Origin: Methylobacter sp.
GTDB taxonomy: Bacteria; Pseudomonadota; Gammaproteobacteria; Methylococcales; Methylomonadaceae
Reading direction: 5' to 3'
NCBI RefSeq assembly: GCF_004322395.1
Contig: NZ_SCTW01000029.1
Coordinates: 185,879 to 249,878, forward strand
DNA length: 64,000 nucleotides
How positions within the stretch are numbered: position 1 is the first letter of the stretch; the number at the start of each line of letters is the position of its first letter. The position numbers and the translations under genes were made by a program. Shown here in pieces: positions 1 to 8,829 of this stretch. A model generated the notes under the pieces. It saw nothing but the letters and a program-made list of their open reading frames with translations. It ran no database searches and had not been told where the DNA came from.

Positions 1-99
1 AGTAGCGCTATTTATGATGAACAACGAAGATGGGTAGAACCAGTCTTAATAAAATGATAAAGTTCGGTTAACCTTATTAACTATTTATGATTTAAGCTT

Positions 100-558
100 A
101 TGAAAACCCCCACATTTACAAAAAACTTCTTTTTTGCCGCTTTGACCGGCATGATCCTCACTTTATCAATCGCCGGCTGCTCGGATGATGAAGAGAAAGT
201 TGCAGCAGCGAAACAGGCAACGAATACCGTAGCTCATGATCCGTTTGATCATTCCCACGATACTCCGGTGACCGATATACAAAAACACAAGTTTGAACAT
301 GATTTTGCCGACCAGTGTGTAGAACGGGAATTAAAGAACTCAACCGACAAAGAATTCGATAAAAAGCGCTACTCTACGCCTTGCATGTGCATAGCCAAAT
401 TTTTGATGAAAGACTTAACTGCCGATGAAGCTCAACTGTTCCTCGGAGAACATAAAAATGCCCAGTCTTTAGTGATCAAATATGAAAGTGCGGCTTACCA
501 TTGCTTGCAGGAAAACGCTCTTCCTAAAGGACCGGATTTTTCCAGAGCGCCTCAATAG
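100..558 (+). CDS. Small predicted lipoprotein
   Basis: The 152-residue protein opens with a charged N-terminus and a hydrophobic stretch ending in the lipobox LSIAGC, which puts the lipidated cysteine at residue 27. The mature part is hydrophilic, rich in His, Asp and Lys near residues 45-65, and carries a CMC pair near residue 95 with single cysteines on either side, so disulfides or metal binding are possible. I do not recognise a family. It stands alone: the 99 bases before it show no gene, and the next gene lies on the other strand beyond a repeat-rich stretch. Function unknown; only the lipoprotein prediction is firm. Confidence 0.8.
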   Translation: MKTPTFTKNFFFAALTGMILTLSIAGCSDDEEKVAAAKQATNTVAHDPFDHSHDTPVTDIQKHKFEHDFADQCVERELKNSTDKEFDKKRYSTPCMCIAKFLMKDLTADEAQLFLGEHKNAQSLVIKYESAAYHCLQENALPKGPDFSRAPQ

Positions 559-582
559 GTTGAGTGATTGGCTTAAAAATAA

Positions 583-754
583 TTCACCACGAACGACTGC
601 ATGGGCAGATATTTTGCTCCATGCAAAATCTGCATTGCCTACATGGATGTAGGTAAGGAGCGTGAGCACGACTGCATGGATGCAGGAGGTAGAGCAACGC
701 AGGAAGCAGTTGCCGAGAACACGAAGTTTTTACTTTGGTTTTTCTTCGTGGTGA
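583..754. repeat. Composite inverted-repeat element (MITE-like)
   Basis: The element is bounded by TTCACCACGAA on the left and TTCGTGGTGA on the right, which are inverted copies. Inside lie a hairpin (GCAGATATTTTGC with GCAAAATCTGC) and two near-identical short palindromes, CTACATGGATGTAG and CTGCATGGATGCAG. There is no coding capacity. It looks like a small non-autonomous mobile or REP-type element sitting between the lipoprotein gene and the bufABC-like cluster. A related CACCACGAAG stretch recurs just after nudE near position 51977. Confidence 0.5.
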
Positions 755-805
755 TGTTGTCTTACTCCACTCGCCAATAAATAATAACCATTTTCTCAGA
801 TATAC

Positions 806-838
806 AGACCTTCCAGGTTTTTAAAACCTGGAAGGTCT
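806..838. repeat. Perfect 16-bp inverted repeat
   Basis: AGACCTTCCAGGTTTT is followed after one base by its exact reverse complement. The perfect symmetry, and the position downstream of the minus-strand peptide cluster, fit either a dispersed palindromic repeat or a terminator-like hairpin. There is no strong T-run on the minus strand, so I favour an interspersed repeat. Confidence 0.7.
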
Positions 839-894
839 AAACTCGCAACATTCTCTACAGGTGTTTGCTACCGCTCACGCCAGCTTATTCTGGC

Positions 895-1638
895 CTACCC
901 TACAATAACCATCTTTTCAGCCAGTTCTTTTAATATCTGCAAGCCACCCGATACAATCATCTCAGGATTGGGATGATTCAATTCATCGGCAACCTGTTTT
1001 AGACAATCCGCAGCCAATACCTCTTCATGCTCCTGAATGATTTCCAGCAATCGATAAGTGATCGGGGTGATTTCTATAAAATTAACCTCGTCATCCGAAT
1101 TACGATAAACAACCAGGAAAGTGGCTTGTTCAGGTGCCGTTTCAGGTAAAAAAGCCGGGGATATTTTATGGACGGGATATTGATAGGCTAGCGGCCAAGC
1201 TAAAGGCGATAGCCGGATGCGCTGGTTGTACAGATTATCCAGATTCCGGTAATTAACAGGTACGGTTTCCTTGGCGATAGATAAGGCCATTTCCACCCAT
1301 TCGTAATGCGCCAGTTCCAGCATAAACCCAAAATCAGCCGAACTGTCCCGCTCGTTTTGCAGGTAATCCAGAAACTCTTCCGGAATTTCCGAGAAATGCG
1401 GCGTTTGATTGGAATGCTTGGCGAAAAAATCCTGCCCCAACTCGAACCATTGCCGGTCGTTCAATATCGCCCGCAACACCGGAAAGTTAGCCGACAGGAA
1501 GGTGTCGATATTGTTAAAAAACAGCTCGCGATACATCGCCATCCGTTGCGGCTGGACATCGGCAGGCGGCGGATTTCTGTCGGGATCCCTGATATATGCT
1601 GCAAACTCACGCTGTCTGGCTTTAAAATCGACTTTCAT
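895..1638 (-). CDS. bufC: DUF2063 protein, MNIO partner (BufC/HvfC-like)
   Basis: This 247-residue protein has the DUF2063 pattern. Its N-terminal helical domain opens FKARQREFAAYIRDP and contains MAMYRELFFNNI, followed by the core block LSANFPVLRAIL and a hydrophilic C-terminal half. Family knowledge: DUF2063 proteins bind the precursor leader and assist the DUF692 (MNIO) enzyme that modifies cysteines in copper-binding RiPPs. The ATG chosen here begins MKVDFKARQ and lies 7 bases after the bufB-like stop. A longer reading frame upstream would run through a repeat and overlap bufB, so I rejected it. It is the last gene of the precursor-enzyme-partner order. Confidence 0.85.
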   Translation of the reverse strand: MKVDFKARQREFAAYIRDPDRNPPPADVQPQRMAMYRELFFNNIDTFLSANFPVLRAILNDRQWFELGQDFFAKHSNQTPHFSEIPEEFLDYLQNERDSSADFGFMLELAHYEWVEMALSIAKETVPVNYRNLDNLYNQRIRLSPLAWPLAYQYPVHKISPAFLPETAPEQATFLVVYRNSDDEVNFIEITPITYRLLEIIQEHEEVLAADCLKQVADELNHPNPEMIVSGGLQILKELAEKMVIVG

Positions 1639-1645
1639 AGCGGCT

Positions 1646-2545
1646 TCAAGCGAATTGCTTTCTTTGCCGACAGCTGTCGGTAAGGGGCGTGAGCAGGAGC
1701 GGTAGCTTTGCATGCTGCGTTTCCCAGGCTTTTTGTATAGCGCTGATGGTGTTAACTTCCTTGATCAATTCTTCCATTGCAGGAATATTAAAATCCCTCT
1801 CCAGCAGCGTCGGAAATACGCCGTAAAGCTCATAAGCCTTGCCCAGCAGCTTCCAGACCGGGTCGATCACTTCAGCCCCGTGAGTATCGACCAGAAAATC
1901 TTCAGCTTCGACATAATGCCCGGCGATATGCGCATATGCAATGCGGTGAGCGGGCATCGCCTTTAAAAAAGCTTCGGCATCGTAACCGTGGTTAACGCTG
2001 TTCACGTAAATATTATTGATGTCGATCAGCACATCGCAGTCCGCTTCTTCGATAACCGCATTGAAGAAATCTATTTCCGACATTTCCTGGCCGGGAGCCG
2101 CATAATACGACACATTTTCGATAGCTATCTTTTGTTCCAAAATATCCTGGACGCGCCTGATCCGTCCGGCAACGTGACTAACCGCTTCCGAAGTAAACGG
2201 AATCGGCATCAGGTCGTACAAATGCCCGTCCTTACTGCAATAACTTAAATGTTCGCTGTAAAACTTGATTTGATGTTCGGCCAGGAATTGTTTGATTTCG
2301 CGGACGAATTTTTCATCCAACGGATCGGTACTGCCTATCGACAACGACAAACCATGACCGATAAAATCGAAACGCTCGGTCATCGCGCGAAATTGTTTGC
2401 CTGGTTTTCCGCCGATAGTGATCCAGTTTTCCGGCGCGACTTCATAAAAGTCGACATCTTCGGGAGGGAATTCAACAATCTGACTTAAAAAGGATCGCCT
2501 AAGGCCTAAACCGGCGCCGTGAACGAGATTTTGGGTTGTGTCCAT
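1646..2545 (-). CDS. bufB: DUF692 multinuclear iron oxidase (BufB/HvfB-like)
   Basis: The 299-residue protein is a DUF692/MNIO enzyme with a TIM-barrel fold. Likely iron ligands in the usual places are His64 (IGHGLSLS), His99 (YSEHLSY), Glu143 (AIENVSYY), Asp175 (IDINNIYVN), His206/His210 (HIAGH), Asp220/His222 (DTHG) and Glu249 (LLERDFNIP). The family converts cysteines of a precursor peptide to oxazolone/thioamide or related groups using O2. The start (MDTTQNLVHG) is preferred over one 51 bases upstream because AAGGTG sits 7 bases before it. The C-terminal tail from about residue 280 is encoded by an interspersed repeat and is probably not part of the catalytic fold. Confidence 0.92.
   Translation of the reverse strand: MDTTQNLVHGAGLGLRRSFLSQIVEFPPEDVDFYEVAPENWITIGGKPGKQFRAMTERFDFIGHGLSLSIGSTDPLDEKFVREIKQFLAEHQIKFYSEHLSYCSKDGHLYDLMPIPFTSEAVSHVAGRIRRVQDILEQKIAIENVSYYAAPGQEMSEIDFFNAVIEEADCDVLIDINNIYVNSVNHGYDAEAFLKAMPAHRIAYAHIAGHYVEAEDFLVDTHGAEVIDPVWKLLGKAYELYGVFPTLLERDFNIPAMEELIKEVNTISAIQKAWETQHAKLPLLLTPLTDSCRQRKQFA
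1655..1712. repeat. Interspersed repeat overlapping the bufB 3' end
   Basis: The stretch contains the palindrome CCGACAGCTGTCGG followed by TAAGGGGCGTGAGCAGGAGC. The element at 583-754 has the related TAAGGAGCGTGAGCACGACT, and the GAGCGGTAGC decamer recurs at 867-876 and near 24600. The repeat codes the last roughly 20 residues of the BufB-like protein, suggesting it was inserted into or captured by the gene's 3' end. The boundaries are approximate. Confidence 0.4.
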
Positions 2546-2577
2546 AAGAACACCTTGCTGTGATTTGAGAGGAATTA

Positions 2578-2602
2578 GAGGGCATGTTTCTATCATGCCC
2601 TC
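2578..2602 (-). terminator. Hairpin between precursor and MNIO genes
   Basis: GAGGGCATG and CATGCCCTC form a perfect 9-bp stem with a 7-base loop in the gap between the precursor gene and bufB. There is no strong T-run, so it is better seen as an attenuator or mRNA-stabilising hairpin that would let the precursor be made in excess over its enzymes. That role is inferred. Confidence 0.5.
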
Positions 2603-2622
2603 CTGTGCTAATGCGCTTAGAC

Positions 2623-3027
2623 TTATTTGCCTGATGGGTTTTTAGACATAGCGCCGCATGAGCCTTCTTTGCCTTTCATCATTGCGCCGCAAGACCCTTC
2701 CATACCCGGTTTCATTTTGCCGTCTTGCATCATCCCGCCGCACATTCCTTCGCCACATTTGCCTTCGACAGCTTTAGGCGCTTCGGTTTTTTTGTTGCCT
2801 GCGCAGGCGCCTTCCGCTGCTTTAGCTTTAGGTTTCTCCATACCGCCCATTGCAGCGCCGCATGCCATTTCAGCCGCTTTATCGGCTTCTGCAACTTGCA
2901 TGTAACCGGTCGATAATTCTGTCATGCCAAAAGGATTAGCTTCGGCGTTAACCGCAGTTGCAGCAAAAGTAGACAGGAAAGCGGCGCCCATTGCAGCTGC
3001 TAAAGGTGTTTTATTAATTTTTTTCAT
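2623..3027 (-). CDS. Cys-rich exported MNIO substrate (bufferin/HvfA-like precursor)
   Basis: The 134-residue protein has a signal peptide with predicted cleavage after VNA (residue 28), then a Gly/Met/Lys-rich low-complexity region with six cysteines at about 56, 75, 91, 96, 113 and 124. Five of the six lie in EG(A/K/S)C or EGMC contexts, including EGKCGEGMCGG at 88-98. The EGKCG motif is the modification site in HvfA-type peptides, which bind copper after MNIO action. GGAG lies a few bases before the ATG. It sits directly before the DUF692 and DUF2063 genes on the same strand, the standard precursor-B-C order. No DoxX-type fourth gene is visible. Confidence 0.85.
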   Translation of the reverse strand: MKKINKTPLAAAMGAAFLSTFAATAVNAEANPFGMTELSTGYMQVAEADKAAEMACGAAMGGMEKPKAKAAEGACAGNKKTEAPKAVEGKCGEGMCGGMMQDGKMKPGMEGSCGAMMKGKEGSCGAMSKNPSGK

Positions 3028-3172
3028 GTTGACTCCAGAGTGTTAATATAAAAACATCGAGCTTCAATTCGTCCCCGGCGTTTAACCCGAAAGATGAATC
3101 ATATGAAACGCATCGAATGCCGCTTATCATAACAAAATCAACTGAATTGCAAATGAATATCCTTCTTTCCGA

Positions 3173-3856
3173 TCAATTTCGTAAGCTTATCGGCTTGATC
3201 TCCTTTGCAGGATCGTCATCTTGATGTCCGGTTTTATGCTGATACTCGCATAAATCTTCAATAACACAACTCGGGCAACGCGGCTTTCGAGCAATGCAGG
3301 TGTAACGACCATGCAGAATCAATAAATGATGCACATCCTTCTTATGTTTTTCAGGCACGCATTTATCCAGTTTGCGCTCAACCTCCAGCACACTTTTACC
3401 CGGTGCGATACCGGTACGGTTGGCAACCCTGAATATATGTGTATCCACTGCAATCGCATGCTGTCCAAATGCCGTATTCAGTATGACGTTGGCGGTTTTC
3501 CTGCCGACCCCGGCCAACGTCTCCAGCTCTTCCCGCGTTTGGGGCACCTCTCCTCCGTGTTTATCCAGCAATTGTTTACAGAGTGTGATGATATGGGCGG
3601 CTTTACTGTTAAATAGCCCGATGGTCTTAATGTACTCTTTCAAGCCCGCCTCGCCCAATGCCAGAATATCTTGAGGCGTATTGGCGACTGGGAATAATTT
3701 AGCCGTCGCTTTGTTGACGCCTTTATCGGTTGCCTGAGCCGATAAAACGACTGCAATTAGTAATTCAAAAGGGGTGGTATAGTTCAACTCTGTAGCCGGA
3801 TTAGGGATGGCCGCAGCCAGTCGGTCAAAAATTTCCTCGCGTTTTTTTTGGTTCAT
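3173..3856 (-). CDS. nth: Endonuclease III
   Basis: This 227-residue base-excision repair DNA glycosylase/AP lyase removes oxidised pyrimidines. The helix-hairpin-helix ends in LAGVGRKTANV with the catalytic lysine near residue 120. The catalytic aspartate is in AVDTHIFRVANR. The C-terminal iron-sulfur loop C-x6-C-x2-C-x5-C is intact (CIARKPRCPSCVIEDLC). Length matches the family. It follows the polysaccharide block on the same strand after a 69-base gap and precedes the bufA-like gene by about 145 bases, which may hold that cluster's own promoter. Confidence 0.95.
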   Translation of the reverse strand: MNQKKREEIFDRLAAAIPNPATELNYTTPFELLIAVVLSAQATDKGVNKATAKLFPVANTPQDILALGEAGLKEYIKTIGLFNSKAAHIITLCKQLLDKHGGEVPQTREELETLAGVGRKTANVILNTAFGQHAIAVDTHIFRVANRTGIAPGKSVLEVERKLDKCVPEKHKKDVHHLLILHGRYTCIARKPRCPSCVIEDLCEYQHKTGHQDDDPAKEIKPISLRN

Positions 3857-3925
3857 GATGATATTTGGAAGGCTCGATAATGGACCGTTATTTTCAAAAT
3901 ACCATATCTAGGCTCAATGGCCACC

Positions 3926-5056
3926 TCAGCGGCTTCCATCATAGTGACGTCTCATCAAATCACCATACAAATCCACATAGGACTTCACCATCTGCTCGGC
4001 CGTAAAGTGCTTCCAATACCGCTCCTCGGCACGCCTACCCATGTGGGCAGCTTCTTCAGGATGTTCCCACAGATAACTCATTGCTTGCCGAAGTGCTACT
4101 GGATCACTAGGTGGTACAACCAGCCCGGTCTCATCACCGATATTAATGAAAGTCGTGCCGGTGCCAATCTCGCTGGAGATCATCGGTTTGCCGTACATCG
4201 CGCCTTCCAGCAATGAGATGCCGAAAGCCTCAGAGCGCAGATGCGAAGGGAAAACCACCCCATAACACAGTGTCAACAGCGCAACTTTATCCTCCTCAGA
4301 CAACTGTCCAAGAAAGTAGATATTACGTAAACCCAGCTGCGCTGCCTGTACTTTCAATTCCTGCTCAATTGGACCGGCACCAACAATTACTATGGGATAG
4401 TCAATCCCTCTAGCGGCCTCCACTAGAATGTGTAACCCTTTGTAGTAACGTATGACCCCAACAAATAAAAAAAACTTCGGGCCGAGTTTCTCGCGCCAAA
4501 ACTGTAGCCGATCCGTCGCCGGCTGTGGATAAGTGGCTTTATCCAACCCGATAGGAATCACGCTGACCTTGTCTGAGAACTTCCCAAGCACATCGCTAGT
4601 AGCCAGATAATTCGGCGAAGTAGCCACAATGCGATCCATGCTCGCCAAAAACTTTCGCTTCAATGGCCGATATAGCTTAAGCAGATGCTCTTGGCGAATG
4701 ATATCCGAGTGATAAGTTACTACTGTCGGCTTCTTCACCCTGGTTACAAAATGCACCACATCCATGAATGGCCATGGGAAGTGGTAATGAATGACATCCG
4801 CCTGCTTAACCAACTGCGAGAAACGCAAAAAGGCGGATAAAGAGAAACCCGTCGAAGCAATCTGCAAGTCGAGTCTGGCGCGATGCGCCAGGTAGCCATC
4901 AATCTCAATAGTTCTCGGAACCTTATCTGGCGTCAACGAAAGAACATCTGTCTCAATACCTAACTTGCTTGCACCTCTAGCAATTTGATTTATGACTTGC
5001 TCAACTCCTCCCATTGTGTCGGGAAAGGAAGTTTTGTAAAAATGTAAAATTCTCAT
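3926..5056 (-). CDS. GT4 family glycosyltransferase
   Basis: The 376-residue protein has two Rossmann-like GT-B domains. The N-terminal half begins ILHFYKTSFPDTMGGVEQVI with a glycine-rich acceptor loop. The C-terminal half contains FLFVGVIRYYKGLHILVEA and the E-x7-E signature EAFGISLLE near residue 280, followed by GKPMISS. It is a retaining enzyme of the GT4 class that would transfer a nucleotide-linked sugar in the cytoplasm to the growing glycan; donor unknown. Two TTG codons precede the ATG in frame, and I chose the ATG (MRILHF). It is the last gene of the polysaccharide block, 15 bases after the previous GT gene. Confidence 0.9.
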   Translation of the reverse strand: MRILHFYKTSFPDTMGGVEQVINQIARGASKLGIETDVLSLTPDKVPRTIEIDGYLAHRARLDLQIASTGFSLSAFLRFSQLVKQADVIHYHFPWPFMDVVHFVTRVKKPTVVTYHSDIIRQEHLLKLYRPLKRKFLASMDRIVATSPNYLATSDVLGKFSDKVSVIPIGLDKATYPQPATDRLQFWREKLGPKFFLFVGVIRYYKGLHILVEAARGIDYPIVIVGAGPIEQELKVQAAQLGLRNIYFLGQLSEEDKVALLTLCYGVVFPSHLRSEAFGISLLEGAMYGKPMISSEIGTGTTFINIGDETGLVVPPSDPVALRQAMSYLWEHPEEAAHMGRRAEERYWKHFTAEQMVKSYVDLYGDLMRRHYDGSR

Positions 5057-5071
5057 CAACAATCAGTTATC

Positions 5072-6178
5072 TTATCCAGATACGAAGGAGCTAATCTGCT
5101 CCAAAAAACGCTCTTCGGTGAAATCCATGGCACGTTGTTCACAACATTCTCGCATCGACAAAGCCAAGTGCGCGGTCATATCAAGCACAGCGGCAGCAAT
5201 TTGTTCAATATCAGGATTGGACGGTAGTAGGATGCCAGTATGACCATCGAGAACTGTCTCCAACATGCCTCCCTCTGCAACCCCAATCACCGGTTTACCT
5301 GCGGCCATTGCCTCAATGGCCGACATTCCAAAATCCTCATCGAGCGGGATATAGATACATGCTATAGCATTAGCAATCAGATCTATCAGTTGCTTATCAC
5401 TAGACCAGCCAACGAATGTGATATTCGGTGCCTCCATAGCTAAATTGCGGAGGGTTTCAAATTCCGAGCCCCCGGAAGCCACAATCAGCTTTTTTTCTGG
5501 CATTTTAATAAATGCCTTGACCACACGATCCACACGCTTATTGGGCTCTAGACGTCCGAGCGAAAGATAATAATCACCTTGAGCCTGCCACTTGAAGGCG
5601 TTGATATCGACAGGTGGGCAAACAACATAGGCATCCACTCCCAGCTGTTCTCCCAGACGCTTACGAACATGGTCTGAGTTCGTCAATATCACATCCATTT
5701 CATCTACAGCACTCTTGTATGCCTGACAATAAGCATCAATCGCTACGCTAACCAAGCGACGAGCAGAGATTGGCAATTTTTCCAGGTACTGATTTTTTCT
5801 GTCGAACGCAAAACGTGGAGGTGTATGGCAGTAATAAATACGACGACCTGCCTTTTGGCTTTTGACCGCTAATGGCGTATAAATCCCGCTGTAGATGACT
5901 GTATCTATGTTCTCAATACAAGGGATACGCCTTCCAAAGGTCAGCAATGCTTTAGGGATTCTAGGTAGCCATTTGGGTAACTGGCCCAACAACTTCAGGT
6001 TAATTCCAGATAAATCAGCACTCTCCAAAAATCCCGGATATACCCCTGAAACGCCCAATGAAAAATCTGGAATGCCTCGGACAATAGTAGAAACAAGCCG
6101 CTCTGCACCGCCATTAACCTGCATATAATCATGCAACACCCAGTTACGATGAGACACCAATTGCGGCAAGCTATTCAT
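5072..6178 (-). CDS. GT4 family glycosyltransferase (mannosyltransferase-like)
   Basis: This 368-residue GT-B protein has an acceptor loop VNGGAERL near residue 20, the donor-domain block YYLSLGRLEPNKRVDRVVKA near 205, and the E-x7-E motif EDFGMSAIE near 290 with AAGKPVIGV following. The pattern resembles WbaZ/WbdC-type GT4 enzymes that use GDP-mannose, but specificity cannot be read from sequence. Its start overlaps the preceding gene by four bases (ATGA), implying translational coupling. Confident as a glycosyltransferase; sugar uncertain. Confidence 0.9.
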   Translation of the reverse strand: MNSLPQLVSHRNWVLHDYMQVNGGAERLVSTIVRGIPDFSLGVSGVYPGFLESADLSGINLKLLGQLPKWLPRIPKALLTFGRRIPCIENIDTVIYSGIYTPLAVKSQKAGRRIYYCHTPPRFAFDRKNQYLEKLPISARRLVSVAIDAYCQAYKSAVDEMDVILTNSDHVRKRLGEQLGVDAYVVCPPVDINAFKWQAQGDYYLSLGRLEPNKRVDRVVKAFIKMPEKKLIVASGGSEFETLRNLAMEAPNITFVGWSSDKQLIDLIANAIACIYIPLDEDFGMSAIEAMAAGKPVIGVAEGGMLETVLDGHTGILLPSNPDIEQIAAAVLDMTAHLALSMRECCEQRAMDFTEERFLEQISSFVSG

Positions 6179-7815
6179 AAGTTGGACACAAAGGGGGAGC
6201 CCGAGAGAATGCCATTACATATAACGCTCAATCCCGGATCCGCATCTGGAAGAAGCTCATCCAGATGATTAACTTTCACTCGATATGGGCCAAAATAAGT
6301 ATGAGGGTCAAGAGACCGAAGCGGAATCATCCGCCGGAAAAAGAAATGATACGCATATTTACGCGCAGCATTTATCTGCTCATCAGACAAAGGGTTAGTA
6401 AACGGTAATGTATCCAACACCCTGCGATATTCTTCCGGGCTTGAGACATCCACGGTAAACCCTTTACCCCGGCTCCAAGCTTCGCCGGCAACTACCACGG
6501 GGAGCCCTGTGCAAGCCAACTCCAGCGCCGTCTTAGTGCCATAAACTAGGGCAGAATTACATAATGTCATTAATGAATAGGTGGAAATCTTTTCTTCTGG
6601 CCCAATCACTTTAATGTGAGGGGGCAAGATACCGAAGCGATTGAAGATCTCATTAGCGGCTCTCTGGCATGAGGGCACACTACCCAGCACCTCCGCCGGG
6701 TGAATACGGATCACCAACTGTAAATCTGGGTGATTTACAAAATACTCAATGCTGGCAAAGAGCCATTCAAGCATAGATGGAAAGGCCGACTGTCGGAAAT
6801 GCAGTTGAGCATCCCAAATCACATTGGTCAGCAAACCGATCACCGGTCGCGATGGATCAAGTGCCAGCCCTGCCATTATGGCACCGTTATCCTGCTCTGC
6901 ATCAGCCTGAAAATTGATCCAATCGTTGCCACCTGTCCAACGGCTTCGCAAATACTCCATCACTAGCGACTCCTCCTTATTGGACCAAGGCATATCCGAC
7001 CACTGCGCTGGATCCTCATCTATCATCGTATGATGATAGCTATCACCATGACTGAATATTGCTGTACCTTTACGATAAGCTGGCCCCCAGTTCACCACCC
7101 GGATCCCGGCATCGCGCAATACGCTACTCACCGCACCCTGCGGCACATAAATACCATGGTGAAAAACTGCCACATCAGGCTTCTGCTCGTCCAGCAATCT
7201 GCCCACCACATGGGCAGTCATATGAGCAGCATCCTGATAGCGAGCCAATATGGCTTGCCCATCTTTTCCAATCGGCAACGTGCCTCGACCAAAATAGCGC
7301 AACGCTCCAGCATGAGCATGCTCAAATAAATTTTCATTTAGATCGTCCAGCGACAATCTCGATACGCTGCCGTCCTCAAGAAACTGGCTATACCGAAGAA
7401 TTGGCAAGCCCAAGGGGGCGAGCATGTCGTAAGCAGGGCCAAAGCACGAACGACACAACTTCGACTGGGGACCTCTACGTATAAAATCACTGGTAGAAAG
7501 CCACTGGTGGTCGCATTCCTGACAGGCTGGCAATACCCCATCGCACAGAATGAAACGAACCTCGGCACCTCGTAAGGTCAAGGCTACGCCCAGTAAGCTT
7601 TCCAATGCGCTGCAGGGCCAATTGGAGCCCGTGCCGGTCGCGACAAGAACCCTTTGTCCACCCTGCGCCTTTTGACAAGCTGCTATCCATTCCGGGTCAT
7701 TCCTTAGCCACGACCAATTTGGTCTTATTCCTGAGTAGGGACGATAGTTACGAAGAAGCATTTGAGCTAAGCGTGAGTTTCGACTCATGTATCGGATTGA
7801 CTCAGAAAGATCCAT
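6175..7815 (-). CDS. Capsule-type GT-B-like protein with four-Cys cluster, copy 1
   Basis: This 546-residue protein is a paralogue of the one at 22896-24599. Shared blocks include ESLLGVAL.LRGAE, a CDGVLPAC (C-x6-C) and a later CRSC (C-x2-C), FHHGIYVPQG, SHGDSYHHTM, GLLTNVIWDAQLHF, LVIRIHPAE, VYGTKT.LEL and KYAYHFFFRRMIPL. The C-terminal half resembles KpsC/KpsS or CDP-glycerol-transferase-like GT-B domains. The four cysteines could bind zinc. It follows fcl by 21 bases and overlaps the next GT by four. The ATG start (MDLSESIRY) is chosen over an in-frame TTG 15 bases upstream. Donor and acceptor unknown. Confidence 0.75.
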   Translation of the reverse strand: MDLSESIRYMSRNSRLAQMLLRNYRPYSGIRPNWSWLRNDPEWIAACQKAQGGQRVLVATGTGSNWPCSALESLLGVALTLRGAEVRFILCDGVLPACQECDHQWLSTSDFIRRGPQSKLCRSCFGPAYDMLAPLGLPILRYSQFLEDGSVSRLSLDDLNENLFEHAHAGALRYFGRGTLPIGKDGQAILARYQDAAHMTAHVVGRLLDEQKPDVAVFHHGIYVPQGAVSSVLRDAGIRVVNWGPAYRKGTAIFSHGDSYHHTMIDEDPAQWSDMPWSNKEESLVMEYLRSRWTGGNDWINFQADAEQDNGAIMAGLALDPSRPVIGLLTNVIWDAQLHFRQSAFPSMLEWLFASIEYFVNHPDLQLVIRIHPAEVLGSVPSCQRAANEIFNRFGILPPHIKVIGPEEKISTYSLMTLCNSALVYGTKTALELACTGLPVVVAGEAWSRGKGFTVDVSSPEEYRRVLDTLPFTNPLSDEQINAARKYAYHFFFRRMIPLRSLDPHTYFGPYRVKVNHLDELLPDADPGLSVICNGILSGSPFVSNL

Positions 7816-7836
7816 ATAAAACCAATACAACTTGCG

Positions 7837-8829
7837 TCAATTTCTTGCCGCTATAAAAGACAAATAGGCAATTTCTAGCCCAGACTTCAAAGAAGTTCTC
7901 GCCTTCCAACCCAAAGCTGACAACTTTGAAACATCTAATAGCTTGCGTTGAGTTCCATCCGGCCTAGTGGAATCAAAAACAATCTCACCTTGAAAGCCCA
8001 CCACATCGCGCACCATTTCGGCTAACTCCCGAATGGTCAAATCCTCACCCACGCCAATATTGATTAAAGGGGGCGAGAATTCGCCGGTAATTGATTCATC
8101 ACTACCTAACAGATTATGCAAATTCTCATCTGACAAATTCATTAGGAACACACAGGCATCGGCCATATCACTACTAAACATGAACTCTCTTCGGGGCGCT
8201 CCAGTTCCCCAAACTGTCACGCTCGGCGCACCACTGATCTTTGCTTCGTGGAATTTGCGAATCAGTGCAGGTATAACGTGGCTGTTTTCGAGATGATAAT
8301 TGTCGCCAGGCCCATAAAGATTAGTCGGCATAACAGAAAGGTACTGGGTTCCATACTGCCGGTTATAGCTCCAACACATTTCAACACCAGCAATCTTGGC
8401 CAACGCATAAGGCCTATTTGTTTCCTCAAGTTGCCCTGTCAAGAGGTGTTCTTCCTTAATCGGTTGTGGGGCGAATTTTGGATAAATGCAACTAGAACCA
8501 AGAAAAATCAGTCGTTTGACATTGTTCTGATAAGCCGCATGAATGATGTTAGTTTGAATAGCTAAATTGTCTCGAATAAATTCCGCCGGATAAGCATTAT
8601 TGGCATAGATGCCACCGACCTTGGCCGCCGCCAAAAAGACATAGTCTGGTTTCTTCAACTTAAAAAACGCCTCCACTGCTGCCTGATTAGTTAGGTCAAG
8701 CTCAGCATGCGTACGAAAAAGTAAATTTGTATAACCAGCTTCCTTAAGGCTACCCATCAATGCTGTACCCACCAAACCACGGTGACCTGCAATGTAGATA
8801 TTTGCATTCAAGTCCATTACATCACTCAT
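7837..8829 (-). CDS. fcl: GDP-L-fucose synthase
   Basis: This 330-residue extended SDR carries out epimerisation and reduction of GDP-4-keto-6-deoxymannose to GDP-L-fucose. Visible features are the nucleotide motif [11 protein letters not shown] near the N-terminus, [19 protein letters not shown] with the catalytic Tyr-x3-Lys, and [12 protein letters not shown]. Length matches the family. The chosen ATG (MSDVMDLN) overlaps the end of gmd by eight bases, the usual coupling of these two genes. A more distal in-frame start would overlap gmd by 32 bases. Assignment is firm from sequence and context. Confidence 0.95.
   Translation of the reverse strand: MSDVMDLNANIYIAGHRGLVGTALMGSLKEAGYTNLLFRTHAELDLTNQAAVEAFFKLKKPDYVFLAAAKVGGIYANNAYPAEFIRDNLAIQTNIIHAAYQNNVKRLIFLGSSCIYPKFAPQPIKEEHLLTGQLEETNRPYALAKIAGVEMCWSYNRQYGTQYLSVMPTNLYGPGDNYHLENSHVIPALIRKFHEAKISGAPSVTVWGTGAPRREFMFSSDMADACVFLMNLSDENLHNLLGSDESITGEFSPPLINIGVGEDLTIRELAEMVRDVVGFQGEIVFDSTRPDGTQRKLLDVSKLSALGWKARTSLKSGLEIAYLSFIAARN

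Noticed and set aside
867..876. Second GAGCGGTAGC considered as an ops site
   Set aside because: It lies outside the polysaccharide locus beside repeats, so it looks repeat-derived.
1306..1683. Open frames on the plus strand across the bufC-like gene
   Set aside because: They are antisense to a well-supported family gene and have no ribosome-binding site.
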